Below are positions 18,817 through 27,911 of a DNA stretch of 64,000 nt, in pieces (position 1 is the first letter of the stretch; every line of letters starts with the position of its first letter). The translations under genes and the position numbers were made by a program. The notes under the pieces are model-generated. The model did not search any database. It had not been told where the DNA came from and saw only the letters and a program-made list of their open reading frames with translations. The stretch lies in contig OY282420.1 in assembly GCA_958295955.1 (NCBI GenBank), forward strand, positions 852,236 through 916,235. The letters are read 5' to 3'. This DNA comes from an uncultured Bryobacterales bacterium. Lineage in GTDB: Bacteria > Acidobacteriota > Terriglobia > Bryobacterales > UBA6623.

Positions 18817-20352
18817 TCAGTCCGGCAGCGGGGCCGGCATGCCTTCGATCTTCCAGTCGGGATTGAGCAGCACCGACCGGCGCGTGAGCGGGGAGGTGAA
18901 CGGGTAGCTGTCCCAGATCGCAGAGCCGTTTTGACGCGGGTCGCCGGTTTGCTGCAGATAGGCGTTGAGCTTCCAGATCAGGTTCTGCTTGACTTGGCTC
19001 ATCGCCGGGTCGGCGGCGATGTTGTGAAGCTGGTCGGGGTCTTTCTCCATGTCGTAAAGCTCTTCTCCGGGACGGCGGCCGTAGGCCATGAGGTAGTAGC
19101 GCCGCACTGCGGGATCGAGCGCGTGCTCCATGAGGTACGCCTTGGTGACGCCGCGGTCCACGTCGCCGAAGAAGCCTTGCGGGGGCGCGTTGAAGTCCGG
19201 GTCGCCGGCCGGCCAACGGTCGGGCTCGTAGTTGCGGATGTAGGCGTACTTGTGCGTGCGGATGGCCCGCATGGGGTAGCCCACGCCGCCGCGGCGGGCG
19301 ACGGTGTGGCGCTCGAACGCGGTCACGACGAAGTCGCGGGTCTCATCGACAATGCCGGACTTGCTCGACCGGAGCACCGGCCAGAAGCTGCGGCCCGACA
19401 TTTCGGGATGAACATCGAGGCCGGCCGCCTGCAGCACGGTCGGCGCGATGTCGGCGAGGCTGACAAAGTCGTCGACCTTGCGGCCGCCGGGGATTGTTCC
19501 GGGCAAGCGGACCGCCAGCGGAACCTGCGTGCCGCCGTCGTAGAGATTGCACTTGGAGCGCGGCAGCGGGTTGCCGTGGTCGCTGGTGACGATGACCAGC
19601 GTGTTGTCCAACTCGCCGGCCTCCTCGATCGTCCGCAGCGCGCGGCCGAGATGATTGTCGAAGTGTTCGATCTCCAGGCCGTAGTCGAGAATCTCGCCGC
19701 GCACTTCGGGTGCGTCGGGCAGGAACTTGGGCAGGCGGGCGTCCTCGAGTTTTTTGCCGGCCCGCTTCCAGGCGCCGATGTCGTAGCGCTGGTGGGGCTC
19801 GCTCGTGCCCAGCCAGAAGAAGAACGGCTTGTCTTCGTCGCGCTGCGCAAAGAACTCGTCGAAGTTGGCGGCGTAGTCGACCGGGTTGAGGCCGGGGCGG
19901 CGCTGCGCGTCGGGCAGCTTGTGCGTGTCGATTTTCTTGCCGAAGATTTCGCGCTTCCAGCCTTCCAGTCGGCCGGGACCCCAGGTCTTTCCGGTGGCGC
20001 CGAGCTGGTAACCGGCATCTTCGAGCAACAGCGTAAAAACCGTGAACTTGGCGCGCAGGATGCCCAGCAGAATGCCGCCCTCCTCGACTTCCCAGATGTT
20101 GCGCCCGGTCAGGATCGCGCTGCGCGACGGCGCGCACGAAGGGGCCGCGGTGTAGGCGTAGTGGAACAGCACGCCCTCGCGGGCGATGCGGTCGAATGCC
20201 GGCGTGCGGTTCGAGGTGTCGCCGTAAGCGCCGGCATGCATCGCCGACTGGTCGTCGGAGATGGCGAACAGGATGTTCGGGCGGTCGGATTGGGCGAAGG
20301 CGGCCGAAGCGGCCAGCAGCAAGACGAGCGGTAAGTTGCGCATGAACGGCAT
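18817..20352 (-). CDS. Secreted sulfatase (CAPSR type)
   Basis: 511 residues with a Sec signal peptide (MRNLPLVLLLAASAAFAQ); the start could be ATG 20352 or 20343. The metal motif is ISDDQSAMHAGAYG. Cys73 in CAPSRSAILTG is the predicted formylglycine site. GKTWGPG replaces the usual GKWHLG, and TSDHGNPLPRSK is present, a pattern common to the heparan N-sulfatase-like subgroup. It is 54 bp downstream of the DUF1501 gene on the same strand, a pairing often seen in planctomycete-like sulfatase loci. Confidence 0.92.
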   Translation of the reverse strand: MPFMRNLPLVLLLAASAAFAQSDRPNILFAISDDQSAMHAGAYGDTSNRTPAFDRIAREGVLFHYAYTAAPSCAPSRSAILTGRNIWEVEEGGILLGILRAKFTVFTLLLEDAGYQLGATGKTWGPGRLEGWKREIFGKKIDTHKLPDAQRRPGLNPVDYAANFDEFFAQRDEDKPFFFWLGTSEPHQRYDIGAWKRAGKKLEDARLPKFLPDAPEVRGEILDYGLEIEHFDNHLGRALRTIEEAGELDNTLVIVTSDHGNPLPRSKCNLYDGGTQVPLAVRLPGTIPGGRKVDDFVSLADIAPTVLQAAGLDVHPEMSGRSFWPVLRSSKSGIVDETRDFVVTAFERHTVARRGGVGYPMRAIRTHKYAYIRNYEPDRWPAGDPDFNAPPQGFFGDVDRGVTKAYLMEHALDPAVRRYYLMAYGRRPGEELYDMEKDPDQLHNIAADPAMSQVKQNLIWKLNAYLQQTGDPRQNGSAIWDSYPFTSPLTRRSVLLNPDWKIEGMPAPLPD

Positions 20353-20406
20353 TATCGCACCGCTTGCGCGGGACGGTCCGCTTAGGCGTGAAGCAACGCG
20401 GGGCGC

Positions 20407-21840
20407 CTACGCCAGGAGCTTCTGCCGGACGATGCCATGGACGTCGGTGAGCCGGAAGTCCCGGCCCATGAACTTGTAGGTGAATTTCTCGTGGTCGAAG
20501 CCCATCTGATGCAGGATCGTCGCCTGCAGATCGTGGACGTGGACCGGGTCTTCGGTGATATTCAGGCAGAACTCGTCGGTCGCGCCGTGGACGTACCCGG
20601 CCTTCACCCCGCCGCCGGCCAGCCACATGGAATAGGCGCCGGGTTGGTGGTCGCGGCCGGCGTTGGCCGCTTCCTCGGGCTTGCGGATCTCGACCATCGG
20701 CGTGCGTCCGAACTCGCCGCCCCAGACGACGAGCGTTTCATCGAGCAGCCCGAGACGCTTGAGGTCCGCGACGAGCGCCGCCGTCGGCTGGTCGATCTCT
20801 TCCATGCGTTGGGGCAGCTTGCGGTTGAGATAGGTATGGTCGTCCCATGAAGCGTCCATCATCAGCACGGCGCGCACGCCGCGCTCGACCAGGCGGCGCG
20901 CGAGCAGGCAGTTGACGGCGTATTGCCGGCGGTGCTCGTTATCGCTCTCGATGCCGTACATCTCGATGACGTGCGCGGGTTCGTCGGAGAAATCCATCAA
21001 CTCCGGCGCTTCCATTTGCATGCGGAAGGCGAGTTCGTAGGCGTTGATGCGCGAGGCGATCTCTTCGTCGCCGGTTTGCCCGTGATGCATGCGGTTCATG
21101 TCGTTCACGAAATCGATGGTTTCGCGCTGCGTTTCACGGTCGATGCCCTCGGGGTTCGACAGATAGAGGATCGGGTCGCCCTGGTTGCGGAACAGCGTGC
21201 CCTGGTAGTGCGACGGCAGGAAGCCCGATGAAAAATTCGTCGTGCCCCCGGACGTGCCCTTGCCGGAGGAAAGGACGACGAAGCCGGGCAAGTTCTGCGA
21301 TTCGCTGCCGAGGCCGTAGAGCAGCCAGGAGCCCAACGTCGGCCGGCCGGGCAGGGGGGAGCCGGTGAACAGCATCAACTGGCCGGGGTGGTGGTTGAAA
21401 GAATCCTGATGCATCGAACGGATCAGGCAGATGTCGTCGGCGATCGCTCCGAGGCGCGGCGCCAATTCCGAAAGCTCCATGCCGCAGCGGCCGTGCGGCT
21501 TGAAGGCGTAGCGGTTGGCCATCACCTTGGCGGTCGGTTTGATAAACGGCAGCTTCAGGTTTTTGGTGATCGAGGCGGGGAACGAGCGGCCGTCCCACTT
21601 CTCGAGCGCGGGTTTGGGGTCGAACAGCTCGTACTGGCTCGGACCGCCTTCCATGAACATGAAAACGATGTTCTTGGCCTTCGGCGCAAAGTGCGGGGCC
21701 TTGGGCGCGAGCGGGTCCGCGGCGGCCGTCAGACCGTCGGCGGACAGCAACTCCGCCAAGGCGGCCATGCCGATGCCGCCGGCTGTCGATTGCAGAAAAC
21801 GGCGGCGGGATTCAAGCGCTCGAAACGTTTGCGGCGTCAT
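20407..21840 (-). CDS. DUF1501 protein, Tat-exported, alkaline phosphatase/sulfatase-like fold
   Basis: 477 residues. The ATG at 21840 gives a Tat-type leader (ESRRRFLQSTAGGIGMAALAEL); the frame upstream lacks similarity. KNIVFMFMEGGPSQYELFDPKP is the DUF1501 hallmark, followed by ELAPRLGAIADDICLIRSM, WGGEFGRTP and DHQPGAYSMWLAGGGVK. DUF1501 proteins share the sulfatase/phosphatase fold and occur with sulfatases and DUF1553/cytochrome proteins in polymer degraders. Function is not established. No DUF1553 partner is present here. Confidence 0.88.
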   Translation of the reverse strand: MTPQTFRALESRRRFLQSTAGGIGMAALAELLSADGLTAAADPLAPKAPHFAPKAKNIVFMFMEGGPSQYELFDPKPALEKWDGRSFPASITKNLKLPFIKPTAKVMANRYAFKPHGRCGMELSELAPRLGAIADDICLIRSMHQDSFNHHPGQLMLFTGSPLPGRPTLGSWLLYGLGSESQNLPGFVVLSSGKGTSGGTTNFSSGFLPSHYQGTLFRNQGDPILYLSNPEGIDRETQRETIDFVNDMNRMHHGQTGDEEIASRINAYELAFRMQMEAPELMDFSDEPAHVIEMYGIESDNEHRRQYAVNCLLARRLVERGVRAVLMMDASWDDHTYLNRKLPQRMEEIDQPTAALVADLKRLGLLDETLVVWGGEFGRTPMVEIRKPEEAANAGRDHQPGAYSMWLAGGGVKAGYVHGATDEFCLNITEDPVHVHDLQATILHQMGFDHEKFTYKFMGRDFRLTDVHGIVRQKLLA

Positions 21841-21944
21841 CGCTGCTCCCCATTGTAGTGGAGAGTGAATAGTGGAAAACGGGGAGCAAGACCACTGCGC
21901 GGAACGGCCGCGGCAACCCGCCCGGGGCAAGCTGGTAAAATTTT

Positions 21945-22964
21945 GTGCTGCTTGTGGAGATGGGGTTGGTATTCGAGAATGTCCGCTATGCGCGCCCCGG
22001 CGGGGATCTCGAGGTTGCCTGGAACATCCCTTCGGGAGCGTTCGTCGGCCTGGTCGGACCCAACGGCTGCGGCGCCGAAGATGTCTTGCGGCTGGCCGGC
22101 GGACTCGCCAAGCCGCAAGCGGGGCGCATCGCCTGCCGCGGCGCGAGGCTTGCCGCGGCGTCGCTGAGCTCGGCGGACCCCGAGGCCGTGCGCCGCTCGA
22201 TCGCCGCGGCGGTCGAAGATGCCCCGGCGGCGCTGCTGCTCGGGCCTTCGCCGGCGTTGATCGACCGCGCCGGTCTCATGGGGCTGCTCGCGGACCTTCA
22301 CCGGCTGCAGCGCGCCGGAACGACCATCGTGTTCTTTACCCATGACCTCGGTCTGCTGGAGCGGCACGCCGACGAGGTTGCCGCGTTCGAGGCCGGAAAG
22401 ATCGTCGACCGCGGCGACCCGCGCAGCGTTCTCGGACGCTACCGCGAACGGGAGCTGCGCCGGGAGGCCGCGGCGGCTCGCGGCAACGGCATGCAGCCCG
22501 TGGAGCGCCGCGGCGACGGCCGCATCCGCGTCGAGTCCGTGCGGCTGACCGACGCGGACGGGAACGATGCGGCCTTCATCCGCAGCGGGGCGGCAGCGAC
22601 GGTCGAAGTGCGCCTGCGGGCGGCGCAAGAGGTTGCCGAAACCGTCGTCGGCATCATGATCCGCAGCCGCATCGGCGTCACCGTTTACGGCACGAATACC
22701 GAGTTGGAAGGCCTCGCGTTGGGCGCGCCGGCGCCCGGCGAGCGCGCCGTGGTCCGCTTTGTCTTCGACTGTGCTCTCTGTCCGGGGGAATACACGCTGA
22801 CCGCCGCGTCGCACGAGCCGGACGGCACGGCGCACGATTGGCTGGAAGAAGCGCTTTTCTTTACGGTGGAAGACGACCGTTACACTGCGGGAGTGGCCAA
22901 CCTGCGGGCGCGCGTAACGGTCGAAAAATACCGCAAGACAGGGACGCGGCAAGACATTCCATGA
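21945..22964 (+). CDS. Wzt-like ABC protein with a degenerate ATP-binding site
   Basis: 339 residues (GTG 21945, or ATG 21960). The N-terminal ~185 residues have the ABC-ATPase shape: LVFENVRYARPGG, then GPNGCGAEDVLRLAGG where a Walker A motif (GxxGxGKST) should be. The Lys and Ser/Thr are missing, and no LSGGQ signature or DE Walker B is visible, while FFTHDLGLLERHADE keeps the H-loop form. Residues ~190-310 match the Wzt C-terminal carbohydrate-binding domain (GAAATVEVRLRAAQ, VRFVFDCALCPGEYTLT) used in O-antigen export. It probably cannot hydrolyse ATP and may act as a glycan-binding or regulatory subunit. Confidence 0.78.
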   Translation: MLLVEMGLVFENVRYARPGGDLEVAWNIPSGAFVGLVGPNGCGAEDVLRLAGGLAKPQAGRIACRGARLAAASLSSADPEAVRRSIAAAVEDAPAALLLGPSPALIDRAGLMGLLADLHRLQRAGTTIVFFTHDLGLLERHADEVAAFEAGKIVDRGDPRSVLGRYRERELRREAAAARGNGMQPVERRGDGRIRVESVRLTDADGNDAAFIRSGAAATVEVRLRAAQEVAETVVGIMIRSRIGVTVYGTNTELEGLALGAPAPGERAVVRFVFDCALCPGEYTLTAASHEPDGTAHDWLEEALFFTVEDDRYTAGVANLRARVTVEKYRKTGTRQDIP

Positions 22965-22995
22965 GCGTGTGTTACCGTCGAGAACGGGCCGCCCG

Positions 22996-23934
22996 ATGCC
23001 TGTAGTTCCCGCAGTCGAAGTCTCGAACGTCGTCTTTCGCTACGGCGACGCCGTTGCGCTCGACGGCGTGGGGTTTACCGTCCGTCCGGGGGAGATTTTC
23101 GGACTGCTGGGGCCGAACGGCGGCGGCAAGACGACGCTGTTCCGCATACTCTCGACGCTGCTGGCCCCCGGCAGCGGCGCGGCGCGGATTTTCGGTTGGG
23201 ACGTTACCAAAGAAGCCCTCAAGGTGCGCGGGCAAATCGGCGTCGTTTTCCAGAATCAGAGCCTCGACAGACGGTTGAGCGTCGTGGAGAACCTCGTGCA
23301 TCAGGGCCGTCTGCACGGACTTCGCGGCGCGGCTCTGACGCGGCGCATCGACGAAGCGCTGGACAAGGTGCGCCTCGGCGAGCGGCGCGGCGAGCGCATC
23401 GAAACGCTTTCCGGCGGCCTGCGGCGGCGTGTCGAGCTTGCCAAGAGTCTGCTGCACCGCCCCCGCCTGCTGCTGCTCGACGAGCCGGGCACAGGGATCG
23501 ATCCGGGCATGCGCCGCGAGTTCTGGAAACACATCGAAGACCTCAGAAGCGTCGAGGGGGTAACCGTGCTGCTGACCACGCACTTGCTCGATGAAGCCGA
23601 CAACTGCGATCGGCTGGCGATTCTCGACCGGGGGAAGCTCATCGGCGAGGGCGCGCCCTCCGCGCTCAAAGACGAAATCGGCGATGAGGTCGTTTCCCTC
23701 GTAGCCTCCGAGCCGCGCGGCCTGGCGGAACGGTTGCGCCGCGAATTTTCGATTGAAGCGTACGTGGCGGCCGGCGCGGTGCGATTCGAGCACCCCGAGG
23801 GGTCGAAATGGGCCGCCCGCATCATGGAAGAATTCGGCCCGCGCATCGAGTCGGCGACCGTCTCGCGGCCCAGCCTCGCGGACGTGTTCATTCGCAAGAC
23901 CGGGCACGGATTCAACGGAGGACAAGCGGTTTGA
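22996..23934 (+). CDS. ABC transporter ATP-binding protein, DrrA/NatA-like
   Basis: 312 residues from the ATG at 22996 (MPVVPAVEVSNVVFRYG). Powers export or import by ATP hydrolysis. Walker A GPNGGGKTT, Q-loop VVFQNQSLD, signature LSGGLRRRVELAK, Walker B LLLLDEPGTGID and the H-loop LTTHLLDEAD are all intact. The C-terminal extension carries a regulatory domain ending in PSLADVFIRKTGH, as in the DrrA family. No permease gene is adjacent: the degenerate Wzt-like protein precedes it and a deacetylase follows with overlap. Confidence 0.9.
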   Translation: MPVVPAVEVSNVVFRYGDAVALDGVGFTVRPGEIFGLLGPNGGGKTTLFRILSTLLAPGSGAARIFGWDVTKEALKVRGQIGVVFQNQSLDRRLSVVENLVHQGRLHGLRGAALTRRIDEALDKVRLGERRGERIETLSGGLRRRVELAKSLLHRPRLLLLDEPGTGIDPGMRREFWKHIEDLRSVEGVTVLLTTHLLDEADNCDRLAILDRGKLIGEGAPSALKDEIGDEVVSLVASEPRGLAERLRREFSIEAYVAAGAVRFEHPEGSKWAARIMEEFGPRIESATVSRPSLADVFIRKTGHGFNGGQAV

Positions 23935-24650
23935 GCCCGCCGGCCGTGCATGTTCTGGCGGTCGCCGCGCATCCCGACGACGTTGAGCAGACCTGCGGCG
24001 GGACGCTGATCCGCATGGCCGAAAAGGGCTACCGCACGGCGATTCTCGACTTGACCGCCGGCGAGGCGGGCACGCGCGGCAGCAGCGAAGAACGCGCCGC
24101 GGAAGCCGCGCAGGCCGCCGCCATCATGCTGGTTGCCGAGCGCCGCAACGCCGGACTGCCGGATGCCCGCCTGGAAAACACTTTCGCAGCCAAGCTGAGG
24201 ATCGCCGCCGAGATACGCGAGTTGCGCCCGCAAGTCGTGATTCTTCCCTATTGGCAGGCGCGCCACCCGGACCACTACCGCTGCTCGGAATTGGGCTACG
24301 AGGCTTGCTTTCTGGCCGGCCTGCGCAAGCTCGAGATCGAGGGCGAGCCGCACCGCCCGCGGAAGATACTTTATGCGTCGATCTATGCGGATGTGAAGCC
24401 CAGCTTCGTGGTGGATATCTCGGCGCAGTTCGAAAGGCGGCTGCAGGCGCTGCTCCGTTACCGCTCGCAGTACGCCGACCGCGCCGGCGAGTCCGGCTTG
24501 TTTCCGCGCGAGGAAGAGGTTGCCGAGCGCATCCGCGCCGCGGCCCGCGCCTACGGCATGGCGATCGATGCGCGCTACGGCGAGCCTTTCGTCGTCAAGG
24601 AGACGATGAGCGTGGACGACATCGCGCGCCTGGATGTCAAGAGCATTTGA
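23931..24650 (+). CDS. bshB1: PIG-L/LmbE-family deacetylase, BshB1-like
   Basis: Probable zinc-dependent deacetylase that converts N-acetylglucosaminyl-malate to GlcN-malate in bacillithiol synthesis. 239 residues from the TTG at 23931, which overlaps the upstream TGA (TTGA) and has GGAGGA at 23917-23922, 8 bases away. That ribosome site decides the start. The zinc motifs are AAHPDDVE and ARHPDHYR. GEAGTRGSSEERAAEA and the C-terminal GEPFVVKE match BshB1. No bshA or bshC is in the window, so the pathway is inferred. Confidence 0.85.
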   Translation: MSPPAVHVLAVAAHPDDVEQTCGGTLIRMAEKGYRTAILDLTAGEAGTRGSSEERAAEAAQAAAIMLVAERRNAGLPDARLENTFAAKLRIAAEIRELRPQVVILPYWQARHPDHYRCSELGYEACFLAGLRKLEIEGEPHRPRKILYASIYADVKPSFVVDISAQFERRLQALLRYRSQYADRAGESGLFPREEEVAERIRAAARAYGMAIDARYGEPFVVKETMSVDDIARLDVKSI

Positions 24651-24656
24651 GGCCGT

Positions 24657-25544
24657 TCATTGCGCGGCAGGCGTTGCCGCAGCGTAATCGGCGTCGATGA
24701 ACTCGACCGGCATGGTCGCTCGAATTTCTTCCAGCTTCGCCTGGATTTTGGAACCCTCCAGCTTGCGCAGAATGTCGGACAACGCTTCCTCGTAGGGTTT
24801 CATCCGGATTTCGTTGACCTTGAAGATGTAGAATTTCCCGCCGTCCTTGACGGCTTGGGAAACCTCGCCTTCCTGCAGCGCAAAGACGGCTTCCTTCAGT
24901 GCGGCCGGCAGTTGACCGTCCCGGCTCAGCCAGCCGATCTCGCCGCCTTCCTCGGCGGAGAGCTTGTCGTCGGAGTGTTCTTTGGCCAGGGCTGCGAAGT
25001 CGGCGCCGGCGCGTATTGCCGACAACAGCTTTTCGGCCTTGTCCCCGGCATCCTGCTCGCTCACCGGAGCGCGCCCGGCGCGCTCGGCCAACTCGGGCAG
25101 CGGATCGTACTCGATATGGATCGCCGATACGTTGGACTCGCTGTAATCCCCGGCGTGGTCTTCGTAATACTTTTTCTTTTCTTCGTTGGTAATCGACAGG
25201 GCCGCGTTGATCCGGCTCAGATGGCTCTGCGCGAGGAAGTTCAGGCGCAGGAACGCGAACTGCGATTTGTAAGGCTCTTGCTCCAGCAGGCCGGATTGCT
25301 CGGATGCGTTGGAAAGCGCCAGAAGATTCGCATAGGTATCGACGAATGCCTTGTTGCCCATGTGCATGACGTTCCGGCGGAACTGCTCGGGCAGGGTGTT
25401 GCGAATCCTGTCGAGCTGCTCGGCGGTGTAGCCTTTGCCGCCGATCTTGACAACGATCTCGGCGTCCGCATCCTGGCCGAATAGGGCAACGGACGCCGGA
25501 GCGAGCGACAAACACAGTGCAAGGGGGGGAATAAAAAATTTCAC
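24657..25544 (-). CDS. Exported parvulin-type peptidyl-prolyl cis-trans isomerase (SurA/PpiC-like)
   Basis: Periplasmic folding helper. 295 residues from the GTG at 25544, which has GGAG 9 bases upstream and gives a signal peptide (KFFIPPLALCLSLAPASVALF). The N-terminal helical SurA-like region (residues ~25-140) is followed by the parvulin domain: VSAIHIEY, AGADFAALAKEHSDD and GGEIGWLSRDGQLPAALKEA, then LQEGEVSQAVKDGGKFYIFK. The gene is convergent with bshB1, only 6 bp apart. Confidence 0.9.
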   Translation of the reverse strand: MKFFIPPLALCLSLAPASVALFGQDADAEIVVKIGGKGYTAEQLDRIRNTLPEQFRRNVMHMGNKAFVDTYANLLALSNASEQSGLLEQEPYKSQFAFLRLNFLAQSHLSRINAALSITNEEKKKYYEDHAGDYSESNVSAIHIEYDPLPELAERAGRAPVSEQDAGDKAEKLLSAIRAGADFAALAKEHSDDKLSAEEGGEIGWLSRDGQLPAALKEAVFALQEGEVSQAVKDGGKFYIFKVNEIRMKPYEEALSDILRKLEGSKIQAKLEEIRATMPVEFIDADYAAATPAAQ

Positions 25545-25629
25545 GGATCGAATCTCCAGAATCAGGTTTCGTTCGGCGGCCTGCGGCAAGAGACGACGAG
25601 CGGCGGCGCGGCTGTAAGCGTTTCGCAGC

Positions 25630-26610
25630 TTAAATGGCGTTTGGATAGTACCCTTCGCGCGCCTGGACCTTGAGTCCCTTTTGCCGGGCGCGTAATTTGA
25701 TTTTACGAAATCCTGCAATGGACGGGTCGCGTTTCGGCGAGTAGCCGATGCTGTACTGATTGCGCATCTCCTCGTTGATTTTGTCGAAGATGCCGCTCAG
25801 CGTGTTGCGCCTGGTGACTTCGAAGAGGCTTCCGCCGGTATCGCGCGAGATGCGGCGCAGGGCGCCGGATACGCCGACGCCCTGGCCGTAACGCATATAA
25901 AAGGCGCGGTCGAAATAGCGGATCGAGAAGATCACGACATCGGCGCGGTGCGCGGCTTCGATTGCCTGGTCGAGCTTCATCTTGCTGCCGGAATCGTTGC
26001 CGTCGGAAATGATGACCAGCGCCTTGCGGCCGACCTGCCCCCGGAACATTTCGTCGCAGGCGAGGTAAATCGCGTCGTAGAGGGCCGTGCCGACCGCTCC
26101 GCTCGAACCGGTCGGGCCGGGATGCAGGCCGCGCACCGAGCTTTCGACGCGCAACTCGTCGAGTCCGCGCGAGAGCAACTTGCGGGAATCGGTATAGTCT
26201 TGCAGCAACTCGACGTTCGAGTCGAAGCTCATCAGAAAAGCGAGGTCTTCGTTTTCGCGCAGGACGGCTTCGAAGAAACGGTACGAGGCGTGCCGCTGGT
26301 CTTCGATCAAACGCTCCTGGCTGACGCTGGTATCGACCAACAGGCCGATCGTGATGGGCAGGTCGGTTTGCCGCGCGAAGTAGGAGACGTCCTGGCGCGC
26401 GCCGTCTTCTTCGAGAATGAAGTCGTCTTTGGTCAGGCTGTTGACCAGACGGCCTTTGCCGTCCCTGACGGTGGCCAGCAGGTTGACGACCTTGACGTCG
26501 AGAGAAAAGGTAGGGCTATCGAAAGGCTCGCCGCCGGCCGCGCGATCTTGCGCAGCGAGCGGAACCGCCGCAGCGGCGGACGCAAGCAACAACGCAAGCA
26601 GACGGTTCAT
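25630..26610 (-). CDS. Secreted VWA-domain protein (acidobacterial VWFA-related type)
   Basis: 326 residues, signal peptide MNRLLALLLASAAAAVPLAAQ from the ATG at 26610. A beta domain (LDVKVVNLLATVRDGKGR, LTKDDFILEEDG) precedes the von Willebrand A domain. The MIDAS motif reads LLVDTSVSQ (DxSxS), with GTALYDAIY and LVIISDGND following. The C terminus MRNQYSIGYSP and YYPN are typical of the acidobacterial VWFA-related family, shared with the genes at 51253 and 52281. Role unknown, probably protein binding at the cell surface or periplasm. Confidence 0.88.
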   Translation of the reverse strand: MNRLLALLLASAAAAVPLAAQDRAAGGEPFDSPTFSLDVKVVNLLATVRDGKGRLVNSLTKDDFILEEDGARQDVSYFARQTDLPITIGLLVDTSVSQERLIEDQRHASYRFFEAVLRENEDLAFLMSFDSNVELLQDYTDSRKLLSRGLDELRVESSVRGLHPGPTGSSGAVGTALYDAIYLACDEMFRGQVGRKALVIISDGNDSGSKMKLDQAIEAAHRADVVIFSIRYFDRAFYMRYGQGVGVSGALRRISRDTGGSLFEVTRRNTLSGIFDKINEEMRNQYSIGYSPKRDPSIAGFRKIKLRARQKGLKVQAREGYYPNAI

Positions 26611-26848
26611 CTCTTTGGAAAGACGCTCCGCTTCCGAAGCGGGTTTCCGCAAGACCGATTCTAACAGGGGGCCCGAACGGCCTGCGCCGCGCGGGCGGTT
26701 GCTACACTGCGGAGCAAAACGAACGATCGGCAATCCGGAGTTTCAACGGCAGCCGCCATGCGGACGAAGCTTTGTTCGGGAAAGAACTTGTCGATCGGAT
26801 TCCTGTTCTTGGCGAGGAATGGCGCGCTCCGTTGAAGAGCAGATCGTT

Positions 26849-27793
26849 TTAAGCCGCGTAGGTGAGCAGTAAGCGATCCGAGACGCGTTCTTGCTCCAGC
26901 GTCTGCCCATCCATCTGGAAACGCCGCAGCATCGACCGGCCGCAGTCGATGAAAACCTCCCGTTCGAACAAACCTTGCGGCAGGGGCAGATCGACCTTGC
27001 GCTTGCCGGATTTCTTCGTTCCGTCGATGCTCAAAGCTACATAGACCCCCCTGGACTTGCAGTCCTCGATGACCCGAAAAAGGTCGAGCAAGTCGAAGGA
27101 CTGGGCGCCGTAGAGAATGGCCTGGGTATTGCTGTACGGAGGATCGCAATAGATCAGATCGCCGGGCTTTGCCCTTGCCATGGCTTCTTCGTATTCCAGC
27201 AGCAAGAACTGCGTTCCGGCGGTTCGCAGCTTCCACTCGTCCACTCGTTTGGAGAAGCTTTTGGGGTGAATCGGATCGTGAATCCCGCACGGCGTGGACA
27301 TGCGCCCGTCAGCCTGCCTGAATCGCACGACGCCTCCGTAACACGACCTGCACAGGAAGAGAAGGTCGGCTCCGTTCGGATTCGTGTTGTAGGCGGCCTT
27401 GATCTTCTCGTACTGCGCGACCTTCTCTCCGTCCTGCAGGAAAAGCCAGCGGTCGGCATACCAAAGCTTCAGCAACTCGGGATCGGCGGAGAGGGTTTGC
27501 CAAATCTCGATGAGGGGATGGAAGCAGTCGGAGGCTATGCCGCGTTGCGGGGCCAGGGTGGCGAGCACGGCGCCGCTGCCGACAAAGGGCTCCCGGTAGG
27601 CGCCGATCTTCGCCGGAAAGAAAGAGGCAATCCGATGGGCGAACCGCTGCTTGTTGCCGATCCATTTGAGCAGTCCCGTTTTGAACGGGGCGACCGCGCG
27701 CAGGGCGCTGAATGCAAGTTGCCGGCGGACGGCCGTAGCGGCCCACTCGGTTTTTACGGCCGTCGGTTCGGCGCCGGGCCTGGAAGCATCCAT
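26849..27793 (-). CDS. D12-class N6-adenine DNA methyltransferase, apparently solitary
   Basis: 314 residues. Transfers a methyl group from SAM to adenine in a specific DNA site. Motif X (LLKWIGNKQRFA), motif I (YREPFVGSGAV) and the catalytic motif IV DPPY (LIYCDPPYSNTQ) occur in the Dam/DpnM order. The start is ATG 27793. No restriction endonuclease is adjacent: a VWA gene follows and a sulfatase is divergent. This points to a solitary methylase or a leftover of a restriction-modification system. The target sequence cannot be deduced. Confidence 0.88.
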   Translation of the reverse strand: MDASRPGAEPTAVKTEWAATAVRRQLAFSALRAVAPFKTGLLKWIGNKQRFAHRIASFFPAKIGAYREPFVGSGAVLATLAPQRGIASDCFHPLIEIWQTLSADPELLKLWYADRWLFLQDGEKVAQYEKIKAAYNTNPNGADLLFLCRSCYGGVVRFRQADGRMSTPCGIHDPIHPKSFSKRVDEWKLRTAGTQFLLLEYEEAMARAKPGDLIYCDPPYSNTQAILYGAQSFDLLDLFRVIEDCKSRGVYVALSIDGTKKSGKRKVDLPLPQGLFEREVFIDCGRSMLRRFQMDGQTLEQERVSDRLLLTYAA

Positions 27794-27911
27794 CAAGGCA
27801 TTCTTTGGGGCGCCGCGCAGGTTTCGAAGCGATGGACTGTCAATTGGTAATCAAAGCCTCCGCGGAGCGCGCCCGGCGCGCCGCGCGGCGGTTGGTACAC
27901 TTTGGAGCGGC

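Noticed and set aside
22996..23934. Functional ABC exporter operon with the Wzt-like gene
   Set aside because: No membrane permease is encoded on either side, so a complete transporter cannot be claimed.
26611..26848. Restriction endonuclease partner for the adenine methyltransferase
   Set aside because: No frame of useful length or similarity lies between the methyltransferase and the VWA gene.
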